A DNA stretch of 64,000 nt from Fibrella forsythiae (GTDB lineage Bacteria > Bacteroidota > Bacteroidia > Cytophagales > Spirosomataceae). Under the pieces are notes generated by a model that made no database searches, was not told the origin of the DNA, and saw nothing but the letters and a program-made list of their open reading frames with translations. The stretch spans positions 1,116,001 to 1,180,000 of the forward strand of contig NZ_JAFMYW010000001.1 in assembly GCF_017353175.1 (NCBI RefSeq), given 5' to 3'. Position numbers and translations under genes: made by a program. Position 1 is the first letter of the stretch. Each line of letters starts with the position of its first letter. Below are positions 55,701 to 62,980 of the stretch, one piece after another.

Positions 55701-56867
55701 CCCCTGGCCTGTCAGTAACTGGCGGACCGAACCACCCGAAAACGTGCTGCTGAACAAACCCACATTTTCCAGATTCGTGTAGAGTGTCTTCCCAAGCGCG
55801 GTAATACCCCGTACGGCAGGTCGTTTTCCGTCACCAGGTTCATAGAACAAGCGCTGAAAGTAGTTTCGGCCCACCCGGATCTGGTAAAGCCCAAAGCTGG
55901 TTCCCAGCCACATACTCCCATTTCGATCCCGAAAAAAACTTCGGTCTTCAATGAGACCACTGGGCAACTGGCTGGTGATATCGAGGAGAATCCGGCCGGT
56001 GGAATCGCGCAACTGGCAGCCATTCCAGAGTAGACCATGCTGATTAAAAGCGTAGGCGAGTGGATTCCGTAGTTTCTTTGATTCAACCAGGGCCGGGGAC
56101 AGCGCCTGACGATGACCTACCCCGTCAATCTTATAAAGCTTGTCGATGGGGGCCCATGGATCATTTGTCTTTGTTAGTCGATAAACGAGTTCCGCACCGG
56201 CATTTGACTGACCGAGGCAGGCGAAGAGGCCTTGTGGGTGATCATACGTGTGCAACACGCGCCCATCCATCGTTAACTCGACCAGTTGGGTGACGTTGGC
56301 AAAGGCCCAGACCGTATTTCGAGCCGAGACAGCCGCTAACGTCAACGTCTTGTACTGGGGTAACGACACCGTCCGTAATCCCGTTTTGGGGTGGTAAATA
56401 TTCAACCTGGCCGGCTGGTAATCGACAAACACAATGGACCCATCTTTGCCACCCAGCAGAGAATGCCTCACCCCAGAAAAGTGCGTAGGTCGGGATCGGT
56501 GGAACCGTTTTTCGAAGGAGGTAGCTACGCCTGTTATCGGATCAAACAGGATGATGTTTGACTTCCCCACGGGTCCCATCAGCCACAGCAGTCCATCGGC
56601 ATCCTGAGCGATAGAGTGGATGTCGTCAAAGTCGAGCCCGTTTTTCTCCCGGGTGTAGGTTGTGAACGTTGCCCCGTCGAAGCGACTAAGTCCCAGCTTC
56701 GTGCCGAACCACATGAAGTCACGGTGGTCCTGAAAAATGGCATTCACTTCGCGGTGGGCCAGTCCCTGCTCTGGGTCATAGCGCTGGATGGAGGCTGCAA
56801 ACTGCTGCGCCCAGGCCCACGAGCAGCAACCGAAGAAAAGAGCAAAGACTAGAAGAACCGCTTTCAA
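52746..56867 (-). CDS. Hybrid two-component system regulator (HTCS)
   Basis: A 1373-residue one-protein signalling system. Signal peptide (~1-20), periplasmic reg_prop propeller repeats (from YDPEQGLAHREVNAIFQDHR to ~700), a Y_Y_Y domain (~730-790), one membrane segment (PWFALILFSLLLGGAWGWG), HisKA with FANISHEFRTPLTVILGMA (His835), ATPase (~940-1060), a receiver (VLLVEDNDDAATYIQ, phospho-acceptor Asp1169 in LIVSDVMMP) and a C-terminal AraC HTH (NSLYRKMMALTGMSVIPYLR, IAEVAYAVGFDNPRYFSRVF). In Bacteroidota these sense oligosaccharides and activate nearby glycan genes; here GH3, GH30 and sulfatases are candidates. Confidence 0.95.
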   Translation of the reverse strand: MKAVLLVFALFFGCCSWAWAQQFAASIQRYDPEQGLAHREVNAIFQDHRDFMWFGTKLGLSRFDGATFTTYTREKNGLDFDDIHSIAQDADGLLWLMGPVGKSNIILFDPITGVATSFEKRFHRSRPTHFSGVRHSLLGGKDGSIVFVDYQPARLNIYHPKTGLRTVSLPQYKTLTLAAVSARNTVWAFANVTQLVELTMDGRVLHTYDHPQGLFACLGQSNAGAELVYRLTKTNDPWAPIDKLYKIDGVGHRQALSPALVESKKLRNPLAYAFNQHGLLWNGCQLRDSTGRILLDITSQLPSGLIEDRSFFRDRNGSMWLGTSFGLYQIRVGRNYFQRLFYEPGDGKRPAVRGITALGKTLYTNLENVGLFSSTFSGGSVRQLLTGQGVFNSMSDPLGGKLYLAQVTTLVAYDYQTTKTTVMPTPGSGTMIWSIHPYSTKPSRLLAGGDPGLWLVDPVANQVLPFRGYNQFSELAKAHILHIGTDRQGTIWLCANTGLYTVDPKKGVTARYWRGGRGASQLPADSYQHFYQDPQGVFWLATANTGLVRWDRAQGHYRQFRRADGLNNDNIYAVYPDHRGHLWLSSDNGIMQFDPVRLTTRTYTVPDGITNNEFNRIAHYQNAQGRLYFGGLNGVTAFDPRDFDAEPPLPTLPLRVVSLRQFEADRNTLVDKTAELLRTNQITLQPDDKSSILAFALINYTDAKKNTYAYQFKGVDNTWHDQTEPYLRLSNLPYGDHQLLIRGQSADGRLSAATLSIGVRVLRPFYMSPWFALILFSLLLGGAWGWGRWRDWNYQQEQARLQTKIDEATRVIARQAQDLQQLDETKSRSFANISHEFRTPLTVILGMADNLHRQADPQLQQSAILIERNGRNLLRLINQILDLSRLEAGKMPLKLVRTDLIQFIRFVGESFQLIAEIKRVGLAVHAEKVSVEADFNPDKLQDIVANLLGNALHFTPSGGQVRCEVAIQPRWQPLAPQGYHEALTPIHQLNDPWIQITVSDTGPGIDPASLARIFDRFYQQSDESAGQHLVGSASGGTGIGLALVRELVSLMQGGLAVRNRPDPSRPGAFRLGAEFLVSLPLTRQAPLVSHIQPMTMLTTSDPGEMGNWVEADPDETPARPVLLLVEDNDDAATYIQSCLREEYQIIRAENGQIGVAQALAIIPDLIVSDVMMPIKDGFELCAILKNDERTSHIPIVLLTARAAMDDRLTGLRQGGDAYLVKPFGREELLLVLGNLLQTRQLLQRYYSQRALGNPQPDLTPANGADAREDQFVAKLRSTLERHLDNGALDTTMICQLMGMSRNSLYRKMMALTGMSVIPYLRVLRLQKAEELLLHSSLSIAEVAYAVGFDNPRYFSRVFSEEKGVPPSNFRDRE

Positions 56868-56906
56868 TGTTTACTGTTTAAATGCCTGATTCTGGAAGCA
56901 AGGTGT

Positions 56907-56914
56907 CAAATGTA
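56907..56914 (-). promoter_or_regulatory. Predicted promoter -7 box of the HTCS gene
   Basis: On the minus strand TACATTTG is a perfect TAnnTTTG box, 40 bases before ATG 56867. No good -33 TTG is seen at the expected distance. Confidence 0.5.
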
Positions 56915-57323
56915 AGTAGTATCATATTATATTCTGTAGAGTATATATCCATTAACGGGCCGATTGCATGGTCCACACTGGCCTACCGGCCTGCCCATCA
57001 GAGGTAGTGTACACCGCACCGGCAGCTAGCGTTAATTGATCGACAAGGCCACTTTTAGGGCTGGCTTACCTGCTTTTTTACCCATTTTGGGCCTCTTGCA
57101 CCAAATCTGCACCTATTTGGGTGGAATCTGCACATCGATCAGACGGCCTTCAGATAACATTGCAAAATCATTCAGGACCGAAAAACCCTCATTTCTTATT
57201 CGCCTGTTTTGCGGAAATACGGGAGTGAATGCCTTCAGATCTTCCACTGCCGTGCCCTTATTCGGTACGCCTGCTTTACCTGTTTATCCTTATATAAGTG
57301 CCATAGCACCCCACAACTGGTAC
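56915..57323. other. Divergent intergenic region, no gene recognised
   Basis: About 410 bases between the HTCS promoter and the LytTR gene. A reading frame running into the LytTR gene from a TTG at 57036 is open, but its residues resemble no known domain. The segment 56940-56975 is AT-rich (TATTATATTCTGTAGAG). Confidence 0.4.
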
Positions 57324-57776
57324 ATGGGAGTAGCTGTCCAACTAAAATACGACTCGCGTATGGTCTTTACCCAACCGCTGAATAGCACTATCCCCCCGTT
57401 TCCCCTGACCTGGCCGCCCCTCAGACTTTACATTCGGGAGAGCGGCAAGCAGCATTTCCCCGTCAGCAGTCTGGTCTCCTTACAGTCTGAGGGCAATTAC
57501 AGTTGGTTATGCTGGGCCGATGGTCAACGCATGCTCATGCCGCGTACGCTCAAATGGTACATGGACCAGTTGCCCCCCGCCCACTTTATCCGCTTTCACC
57601 GCAACTGCATTATCAACAGGCACTACATCCAGCGCCTGGAAAACTCAAAAACAGGACCTATAGCTTATCTGTCAACGGGTGAAACGGTGTCCATTTCCCG
57701 TCGCCGCTGGAGGAGCGTATGCCGGGAGCTACAGCTTATTCGAGAAACTAAACAAACCCCGACCCACAGCTGGTAA
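57324..57776 (+). CDS. Stand-alone LytTR DNA-binding protein
   Basis: From ATG 57324 (MGVAVQLKYDSRMV) a 150-residue protein whose C-terminal ~100 residues are a LytTR domain: PVSSLVSLQSEGNYSWLCWA, QRMLMPRTLKWYMDQLPPAH, FIRFHRNCIINRHYI and LSTGETVSISRRRW. There is no receiver domain, so input is unknown. Binding sites are unknown. It is divergent from the HTCS gene and convergent with the sulfatase gene at 58045. Confidence 0.85.
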   Translation: MGVAVQLKYDSRMVFTQPLNSTIPPFPLTWPPLRLYIRESGKQHFPVSSLVSLQSEGNYSWLCWADGQRMLMPRTLKWYMDQLPPAHFIRFHRNCIINRHYIQRLENSKTGPIAYLSTGETVSISRRRWRSVCRELQLIRETKQTPTHSW

Positions 57777-57902
57777 GCCAGGGGCTGGAACACCATCCGG
57801 CTTATTCAATCATCGGTATCACGCACTCTTTACCCGCTTTAAGAGGTGGGGGTCTTAGCCTGATCATGCTGTTGCTACCCGACCACTAGTCTCTATCCGT
57901 AG

Positions 57903-57936
57903 AAAGCCGCCCTCATCTGATTGAAGGCGGCTTTTT
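57903..57936. terminator. Rho-independent terminator, probably bidirectional
   Basis: AAAGCCGCC (57903-57911) pairs perfectly with GGCGGCTTT (57926-57934); T5 (57932-57936) ends the plus-strand form. It separates the convergent LytTR and sulfatase genes. Confidence 0.88.
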
Positions 57937-58044
57937 GATGAAGCCCATCTACCTACAACAAAGCGACCATCTTATCGACTACCGTTCGCTTCAGGTTGAT
58001 TGACGAATTCAAGAGGCGTATTCTACGGTTCGCCGCTGTTCGCA

Positions 58045-59682
58045 CTAGTTCAGGCGCTTTGGCAACACTGCGTGGGTATTTGCCCATTGCTGCCAGTGTT
58101 GCTGCAGATCAGCCAGCAACACCGACTGGTTCTGCGCCTCGTTTCTGGATTCGATTCGATCGGTACCCAGATTGTAGAGTTCCCAGGTGCCTTTTCTCAG
58201 GTCGTGAACCGCTTTCCAGTTGCCTTTACGCACGGCCCCGTACCACTCGTGTTCCCAGTACATATAGTCGGGGTCGGCTTGCTTACCCGTTTGCAACGCA
58301 GGCACCAGGCTCCGCCCTTCCAGCGGGAAAATGGATTGCCCTTCGTGAAACGTACCTGGGTACGTTGCGCCAGCAAGCTCCAGAATGGTAGGCATCAGGT
58401 CGGTCACATGGCCTCTGGTTGTCAGGATGCGTCCCCGAGTCGTACGAATTAGAGTCGGGAAATGAGCGATCAGCGGTGCCCGTATTCCCCCTTCATAGGA
58501 CTTGACTTTGTACTCAAAAAACGGCGTGTTCGATGCATTGGCCCAGCCAATGCCGTAGGAGGCCGCCCCCGAAAAATCCGGATTATTGATCAACGACATC
58601 GGGCTACTGCCCAACTCGTTGTACGTCTCGGCACAGGCCCCGTTGTCAGACAGAAACAGGATCAGCGTGTTATCGAACTGGCCGCGTTCTTTCAGACTGG
58701 CAACCAGTTTACCCACATTCTCATCGAGCGACGAGATCTGGGCAGCATACACGGCCATACGGTAGGCCGTAGAATCCTGTTCCCCCGCCGAAAGGGACTG
58801 CCACGGCCGGACCCGCTTATCACGCGCTGACAAACTCTGCCCCTTACCAACCAAACCCGTCTTCTCCTGCCGGGTTAGCCGTTCCTGCCGAATGATATCC
58901 CAACCCACCTTGTACCGGTCTTTGAACCGGGCAATGTCCGCTGGTTTTGCCTGAAGCGGCCAGTGGGGAGCGTTGTAGGCGAGGTATAAAAAGAAGGGGT
59001 TTTCATCGGCTTGCTCAGTCACAAACCGGATAGCATAGTCGGTGAAGGCATCGGTGGTGTAGTAATTGGGATCAGCAGGTGGCTGTACGGGCTGATTGTC
59101 GAGTGTAAGCCCACGCCCGCCCTGTGGCCGAAAGTAGCTGGTTGCTCCGGCCAGAATCCCGTAATACCGCTCGAAACCGCGCTGTAACGGCCATTTTTCC
59201 TGTCCGTGCATACCTACATGCCACTTCCCGGTCATGTACGTATGATAGCCTGCGGTCTTCAGCACTTCGGCAATGGTTACGCAATGGCGATTCAGAAATC
59301 CACGATAGCCATCAGTGCCCCAGTCGTGCTGTTTGGGGTTCGGGCCCGGGTCTTCGGCCATTTGGCCAATACCCGCCCGGTGCGCGTTCAGCCCTGTAAG
59401 CAGGCTGGCACGGGTAGGGCAACATCGGGCGTTATTATAGAACTGCGAAAACCGGACGCCATTTTTCGCCAGCGCATCCAGATTAGGCGTCGGAATCTCG
59501 CTGCCAAACGGTCCCGTATCCGACCAGCCCATGTCATCGGCCATGATGATAACCACGTTTGGCCGGTTGGCGCCGGGATTACCCTTGATACGCTGGCTTT
59601 CCCGAAGCGGCACAGTAAAGGCGCCAGCGATCAGAAAACCAGCAATGACTAGCAGAGCGGGGAAAGCGAGTTTTGCGTTCAT
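58045..59682 (-). CDS. Arylsulfatase-type formylglycine sulfatase
   Basis: A 545-residue sulfatase with signal peptide (MNAKLAFPALLVIAGFLIAG). NVVIIMADDMGWSDTGPFG holds metal-ligand aspartates; the maturation motif CCPTRASLLTG fits C-x-P-T-R with Cys87 as the formylglycine precursor. GKWHVGMHGQ, FLYLAYNAPHWPLQ and LFLSDNGACAE follow. It is of the arylsulfatase A type, longer than the sulfatase at 49390, so it probably attacks a different ester. A perfect Bacteroidota promoter is seen upstream. Confidence 0.94.
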   Translation of the reverse strand: MNAKLAFPALLVIAGFLIAGAFTVPLRESQRIKGNPGANRPNVVIIMADDMGWSDTGPFGSEIPTPNLDALAKNGVRFSQFYNNARCCPTRASLLTGLNAHRAGIGQMAEDPGPNPKQHDWGTDGYRGFLNRHCVTIAEVLKTAGYHTYMTGKWHVGMHGQEKWPLQRGFERYYGILAGATSYFRPQGGRGLTLDNQPVQPPADPNYYTTDAFTDYAIRFVTEQADENPFFLYLAYNAPHWPLQAKPADIARFKDRYKVGWDIIRQERLTRQEKTGLVGKGQSLSARDKRVRPWQSLSAGEQDSTAYRMAVYAAQISSLDENVGKLVASLKERGQFDNTLILFLSDNGACAETYNELGSSPMSLINNPDFSGAASYGIGWANASNTPFFEYKVKSYEGGIRAPLIAHFPTLIRTTRGRILTTRGHVTDLMPTILELAGATYPGTFHEGQSIFPLEGRSLVPALQTGKQADPDYMYWEHEWYGAVRKGNWKAVHDLRKGTWELYNLGTDRIESRNEAQNQSVLLADLQQHWQQWANTHAVLPKRLN

Positions 59683-59710
59683 AACCAGGGTAGCGTTCGG
59701 AAATCGTCCC

Positions 59711-59739
59711 CAAAATTAGGTGTATCAATCGGTGGTCAA
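59711..59739 (-). promoter_or_regulatory. Predicted promoter of the sulfatase gene
   Basis: On the minus strand TTG (59739-59737), 18 bases, then TAATTTTG (59718-59711), a full match to TTG/TAnnTTTG. The box ends 29 bases before ATG 59682. Confidence 0.7.
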
Positions 59740-59964
59740 CACGCTTCAACAAGACCAGCACACCCCTATTGTTACTGAGTTCTGCTCTTAAAATGGCGCT
59801 TTGTCGGTGCATCAGTACAAATAGGAACTTGCCATCTTTTGCCCCTCCCATTCAAGAATAAATGGTTAACAGACTTCACTTTCAGGCGTAAATCAAATGA
59901 ACTACGTACCTGGAATAGCACAAAACTAATTTGACCTGAATCAGAAAAACTTTTCCCACGACTG

Positions 59965-59996
59965 TTTGGTTGATATAGCAACCATATTTACATTTG
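59965..59996 (+). promoter_or_regulatory. Predicted promoter of the MarR gene with palindrome in its spacer
   Basis: TTTG (59965-59968), 20 bases, TACATTTG (59989-59996): a complete Bacteroidota promoter. The spacer contains TGGTTG-ATATAG-CAACCA (59967-59984), a perfect 6-bp inverted repeat, a likely site for MarR itself. The box ends only 4 bases before ATG 60001, so transcription would start about at the start codon: either leaderless or the true start is downstream. The remaining bases back to 59683 hold no gene. Confidence 0.65.
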
Positions 59997-60000
59997 CCCC

Positions 60001-60471
60001 ATGATTGACGAAGAAACGCTACGAGCGAAGTTTGCAGAACGTATGGGATCTCAAGCTATTTTCATGATCAGCCATGTTGGTCACCTGATGGCTAAGAAAG
60101 CGAATCGCGAACTGACCCGGCTGGGCTTTACCATTCAGATAGAGCAGTTCCCTGTTCTGTTCGTTACCTATTTTGCAGGCGACGAATTGCTATCCCAGCA
60201 GGACATTGCCAATATGCTTCAGAAAGATAAATCGGGCATTCAACGCTCTATTCGCACACTGGAACGGGATGGCTTCCTGCGCGTTGTGTCTGACAGCGTT
60301 GACCGTCGCAAGAATTTGATCAAACTCACTCCCGCCGGCAAGATGATAATCGAGAAAGCTATTCAAACCACCGAAATGCTCGATCAGCAGGTGATGAGCC
60401 AGCTTTCGCAGGAAGAACGGGATGCTTTTCTGACCACAACCCGCAAGATCATTGCGCTGATCGACAACTAA
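60001..60471 (+). CDS. MarR-family transcriptional regulator
   Basis: A 156-residue regulator with the winged helix of MarR: EQFPVLFVTYFAGDELLSQQ, DIANMLQKDKSGIQRSIRTL (recognition helix) and RVVSDSVDRRKNLIKLTPAG (wing). It starts at ATG 60001 or at ATG 60043 (MGSQAIFMISHVGH), which would give 142 residues, the common family length. It is followed by TolC, adaptor and RND pump genes, so it most likely represses an efflux operon and is released by a toxic ligand. Confidence 0.92.
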   Translation: MIDEETLRAKFAERMGSQAIFMISHVGHLMAKKANRELTRLGFTIQIEQFPVLFVTYFAGDELLSQQDIANMLQKDKSGIQRSIRTLERDGFLRVVSDSVDRRKNLIKLTPAGKMIIEKAIQTTEMLDQQVMSQLSQEERDAFLTTTRKIIALIDN

Positions 60472-60489
60472 CTTTTTTTTACACCATTA

Positions 60490-60518
60490 GTTGACATGTC
60501 TACTGTAGATACATCAAC
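60490..60518. promoter_or_regulatory. Imperfect palindrome between MarR and TolC genes, candidate operator
   Basis: GTTGACATGTCTAC-T-GTAGATACATCAAC: two 14-base arms matching at 11 of 14 positions around one base. It ends 10 bases before the TolC start at 60529, a good place for repression by MarR. Confidence 0.5.
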
Positions 60519-60528
60519 CATTGTATTT

Positions 60529-61890
60529 ATGAAACGATTAATTGCACTTAGCTTAGGTTTGGCCCTGTGGTTTCCCATACAGGCGCAGACTCAGGCACAA
60601 CCTCAATCGCAGACAGCTGTGTCGGGCGGTTTTCGGTTGAAAGATTGTATCGACTACGGTCTGAAGAATTTCGGAACGGTTCGCATTGCGCAGTATCAGG
60701 TGCAGACAGCTAACGAGCAGTCGCGGGAAGCCCTGAGCCAGTACTTGCCGCAGGTATCGGCCACTGGTACAACGACCGACAACCTCAAACTGCAGCAGAG
60801 CGTGATTCCGGCGGGGGTGTTCGGGCCTGAACCACGGGTATTCATTATCGGTCAGAAATACCAGACAAACCTGACGGCCCAGGTCACCCAGCCAATCTAC
60901 GACCGGTCATTGTTGATCGGGATCAAGGCTAACAAGCCAAACCAGGAATTGGCAGCCCTGAATACGCGGCAGACGCAGGAAGACGTGATCTATAACATTG
61001 CCAGCAACTACTATCAGGTATTTGTGGCTGAACAGCAGATTGCCCTGCTCCGCGACAACCTGCAACGTACCCAGCAGGTGCTGAACATCCTGAAACTTCA
61101 GCGCGACAACGGTGTTATTCAGCCGGTTGACTACACCCGGACGGAGGTCAGTTACAACAGTACCCAATCGCAATTGACGCTGGCCGAGAATGACCGTAAC
61201 CTGGCGATCAATCGGCTGAAATACCAGATGGGCATGCCGCAAGACCAGAACCTGGTCCTCTCCGATTCAACGCTGTTGACGCAGTTGCCTACAATCGACA
61301 ATGAGCCGTTTGATCCGAAGCGGCTTGTCTCTTTCCAGCAGGCAGAAACGAACATTATTCTGCAACAGCTTCAACTGCAGCGGATTAAAGCTGGATACTT
61401 GCCCACATTGAGCCTGACGGGCAACTACGGTACGGTGAACCTGGGGGCTCAAACGATTGATAACCTGTTCACGAATTTCGTTGGTTTTGGTAGCGTGGGG
61501 CTGCGTTTGAACATTCCCATTTTCGACGGATTCCGACGTGATTCACAACTCAAGCAGCAACGGTTAACGGTGCTGACCCAGCAGGAACGGCAGAAGCTGA
61601 ATACGTCGTCGTACCAGCTTCAGTTCAACAGCGCACAATCGCAGATTCAGCGGGCGCAAACGAGTCTGCAGAACGACGATCGCAACGTGAAGCTGGCGCA
61701 GGAAGTCTACAACATCACTACGCTGCAATACAAACAGGGCACCAAGCTACTGACCGACCTGATCAACGCGGATAACTCATACCGTGAGGCCCGGACCAAC
61801 TACATCAACTCCCTCATTAACCTGTATCAGGCACGCCTCGACCTCGAACAATCGCAGGGCAAGCTCCTTACGTTCTACAACCAACTTTGA
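60529..61890 (+). CDS. TolC-family outer-membrane efflux protein
   Basis: From ATG 60529 a 453-residue protein with signal peptide MKRLIALSLGLALWFPIQAQ; the frame is open further up but without a signal. It has the TolC/OEP duplicated coiled-coil pattern (FRLKDCIDYGLKNFGTVRIA, NYYQVFVAEQQIALLRDNLQ, LYQARLDLEQSQGKLL). It forms the outer-membrane channel for the pump encoded by the next two genes. Confidence 0.93.
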   Translation: MKRLIALSLGLALWFPIQAQTQAQPQSQTAVSGGFRLKDCIDYGLKNFGTVRIAQYQVQTANEQSREALSQYLPQVSATGTTTDNLKLQQSVIPAGVFGPEPRVFIIGQKYQTNLTAQVTQPIYDRSLLIGIKANKPNQELAALNTRQTQEDVIYNIASNYYQVFVAEQQIALLRDNLQRTQQVLNILKLQRDNGVIQPVDYTRTEVSYNSTQSQLTLAENDRNLAINRLKYQMGMPQDQNLVLSDSTLLTQLPTIDNEPFDPKRLVSFQQAETNIILQQLQLQRIKAGYLPTLSLTGNYGTVNLGAQTIDNLFTNFVGFGSVGLRLNIPIFDGFRRDSQLKQQRLTVLTQQERQKLNTSSYQLQFNSAQSQIQRAQTSLQNDDRNVKLAQEVYNITTLQYKQGTKLLTDLINADNSYREARTNYINSLINLYQARLDLEQSQGKLLTFYNQL

Positions 61891-61913
61891 TCAAGACAAC
61901 CGATTTATAGATC

Positions 61914-62969
61914 ATGAAAAAGTCAACATTACTCGTTGTGGTAGCCATCTTGGCGGTCGTTTCCCTGATCGGGTTTCGATTGGCTTCCAACAAAAAGAAG
62001 ATTGAAGCCCAGAAGCAGCCCGTCGTTAAAGCCAACGTGTCCATTCCGGTAACCGTAGCACCAGTAGTGGAAGGAACCATCAGCCAGCAACTCGTTAAAA
62101 CCGGCAACCTGATTCCCTTCAAGGAAGCCGATCTGATTGCTACCACCGCCGGCAAAGTAACTAAAGTGAACTTTGCGCTGGGGTCAACCGTCCGCGAAGG
62201 GGCGCTGCTGGTTCAACTCGATAACCGGTTGAAAGAATTATCGCTGGAAGCCACACAGCTTTCCATCGACCGGTTGAAGAAAGATGTGACGCGTTACAAT
62301 ACGCTGCTGGCCGGTAACGCCACAACGGAATTGCAGGTGAACGACACGAAATACAACTACGAGAACGCACTCAATCAGGCCGAGCAGATACGGAAGCAGA
62401 TTGCCGACGCCAACGTGAAATCGCCCATCAGTGGCCGCATTGTGCAGAAAGCCATCGAACCCGGCGAATACATCACCGTTGGAAAAGTGGTAGGACATGT
62501 GCTCGATGTAGCCCGCCTGAAAGTACAGGTGCCGGTGAATGAAAGCGACGTGTACCGCCTGCGCGAAGGTCAGACAGTGCGGGTAACGACCGACGTGTTT
62601 GCCGGCCGGACGTTCAATGGCCGTATCTCATACATCGCACCGCAGGGTTCCGACGAACACAATTACCCCGTTGAAATCACGATCGACAATGCGAACGGGC
62701 TGAAAGCAGGTACGTTCGTTAACGTCGATTTCTCGCAGAAATCGAACCAGAAGGCCCTTCAGATCCCACGCGCGGCGCTGGTCGAAAGCATCAAGAACCC
62801 GTACGTCTACGTCATCAATGGCAATGCAGTGGCTCGCCGCACCATTACGGTTGGCCGCGACTTTGGCGACACCATCGAAGTGCTGAGCGGCTTAGCCGTT
62901 GGCGATCAGGTAGTCACGACCGGCCAACTGAACCTAAGCGACGGCAAGCCAGTACAGATCACGAAATAA
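61914..62969 (+). CDS. RND efflux periplasmic adaptor (membrane-fusion protein)
   Basis: A 351-residue adaptor. N-terminal anchor (LLVVVAILAVVSLIGFRLAS), a biotinyl-lipoyl-like domain (GNLIPFKEADLIATTAGKVT and PISGRIVQKAIEPGEYITVG), a short hairpin (LKKDVTRYNTLLAGNATTEL) and beta-barrel/C-terminal parts (QIPRAALVESIKNPYVYVIN). It joins the RND pump to the TolC channel. Gaps to its neighbours are 23 and 11 bases. Confidence 0.94.
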   Translation: MKKSTLLVVVAILAVVSLIGFRLASNKKKIEAQKQPVVKANVSIPVTVAPVVEGTISQQLVKTGNLIPFKEADLIATTAGKVTKVNFALGSTVREGALLVQLDNRLKELSLEATQLSIDRLKKDVTRYNTLLAGNATTELQVNDTKYNYENALNQAEQIRKQIADANVKSPISGRIVQKAIEPGEYITVGKVVGHVLDVARLKVQVPVNESDVYRLREGQTVRVTTDVFAGRTFNGRISYIAPQGSDEHNYPVEITIDNANGLKAGTFVNVDFSQKSNQKALQIPRAALVESIKNPYVYVINGNAVARRTITVGRDFGDTIEVLSGLAVGDQVVTTGQLNLSDGKPVQITK

Positions 62970-62980
62970 AATAAGTACCC

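Larger units (their letters stand above)
2036..62716. repeat. Dispersed iterated octamer GGTACGTT / AACGTACC
   Basis: By eye I count about 40 copies of the octamer on either strand, and about 70 of the heptamer GGTACGT/ACGTACC, where uniform-composition chance predicts about 2 and 8. Examples: 2036-2043, 3547-3554, 10610-10617, 11153-11160, 12456-12463, 13101-13108, 39397-39404, 51514-51521, 62709-62716. Head-to-head forms are at 17154-17163, 30388-30397 and 58349-58366. See the findings for interpretation. Confidence 0.8.

Noticed and set aside
57036-57323. N-terminal extension of the LytTR gene from a TTG codon
   Set aside because: Extension lacks domain likeness; ATG 57324 gives a normal stand-alone LytTR protein.
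2036-62716. Explaining GGTACGTT simply as Gly-Thr-Phe/Leu codon usage
   Set aside because: The octamer is found in all frames, on both strands and in intergenic gaps.
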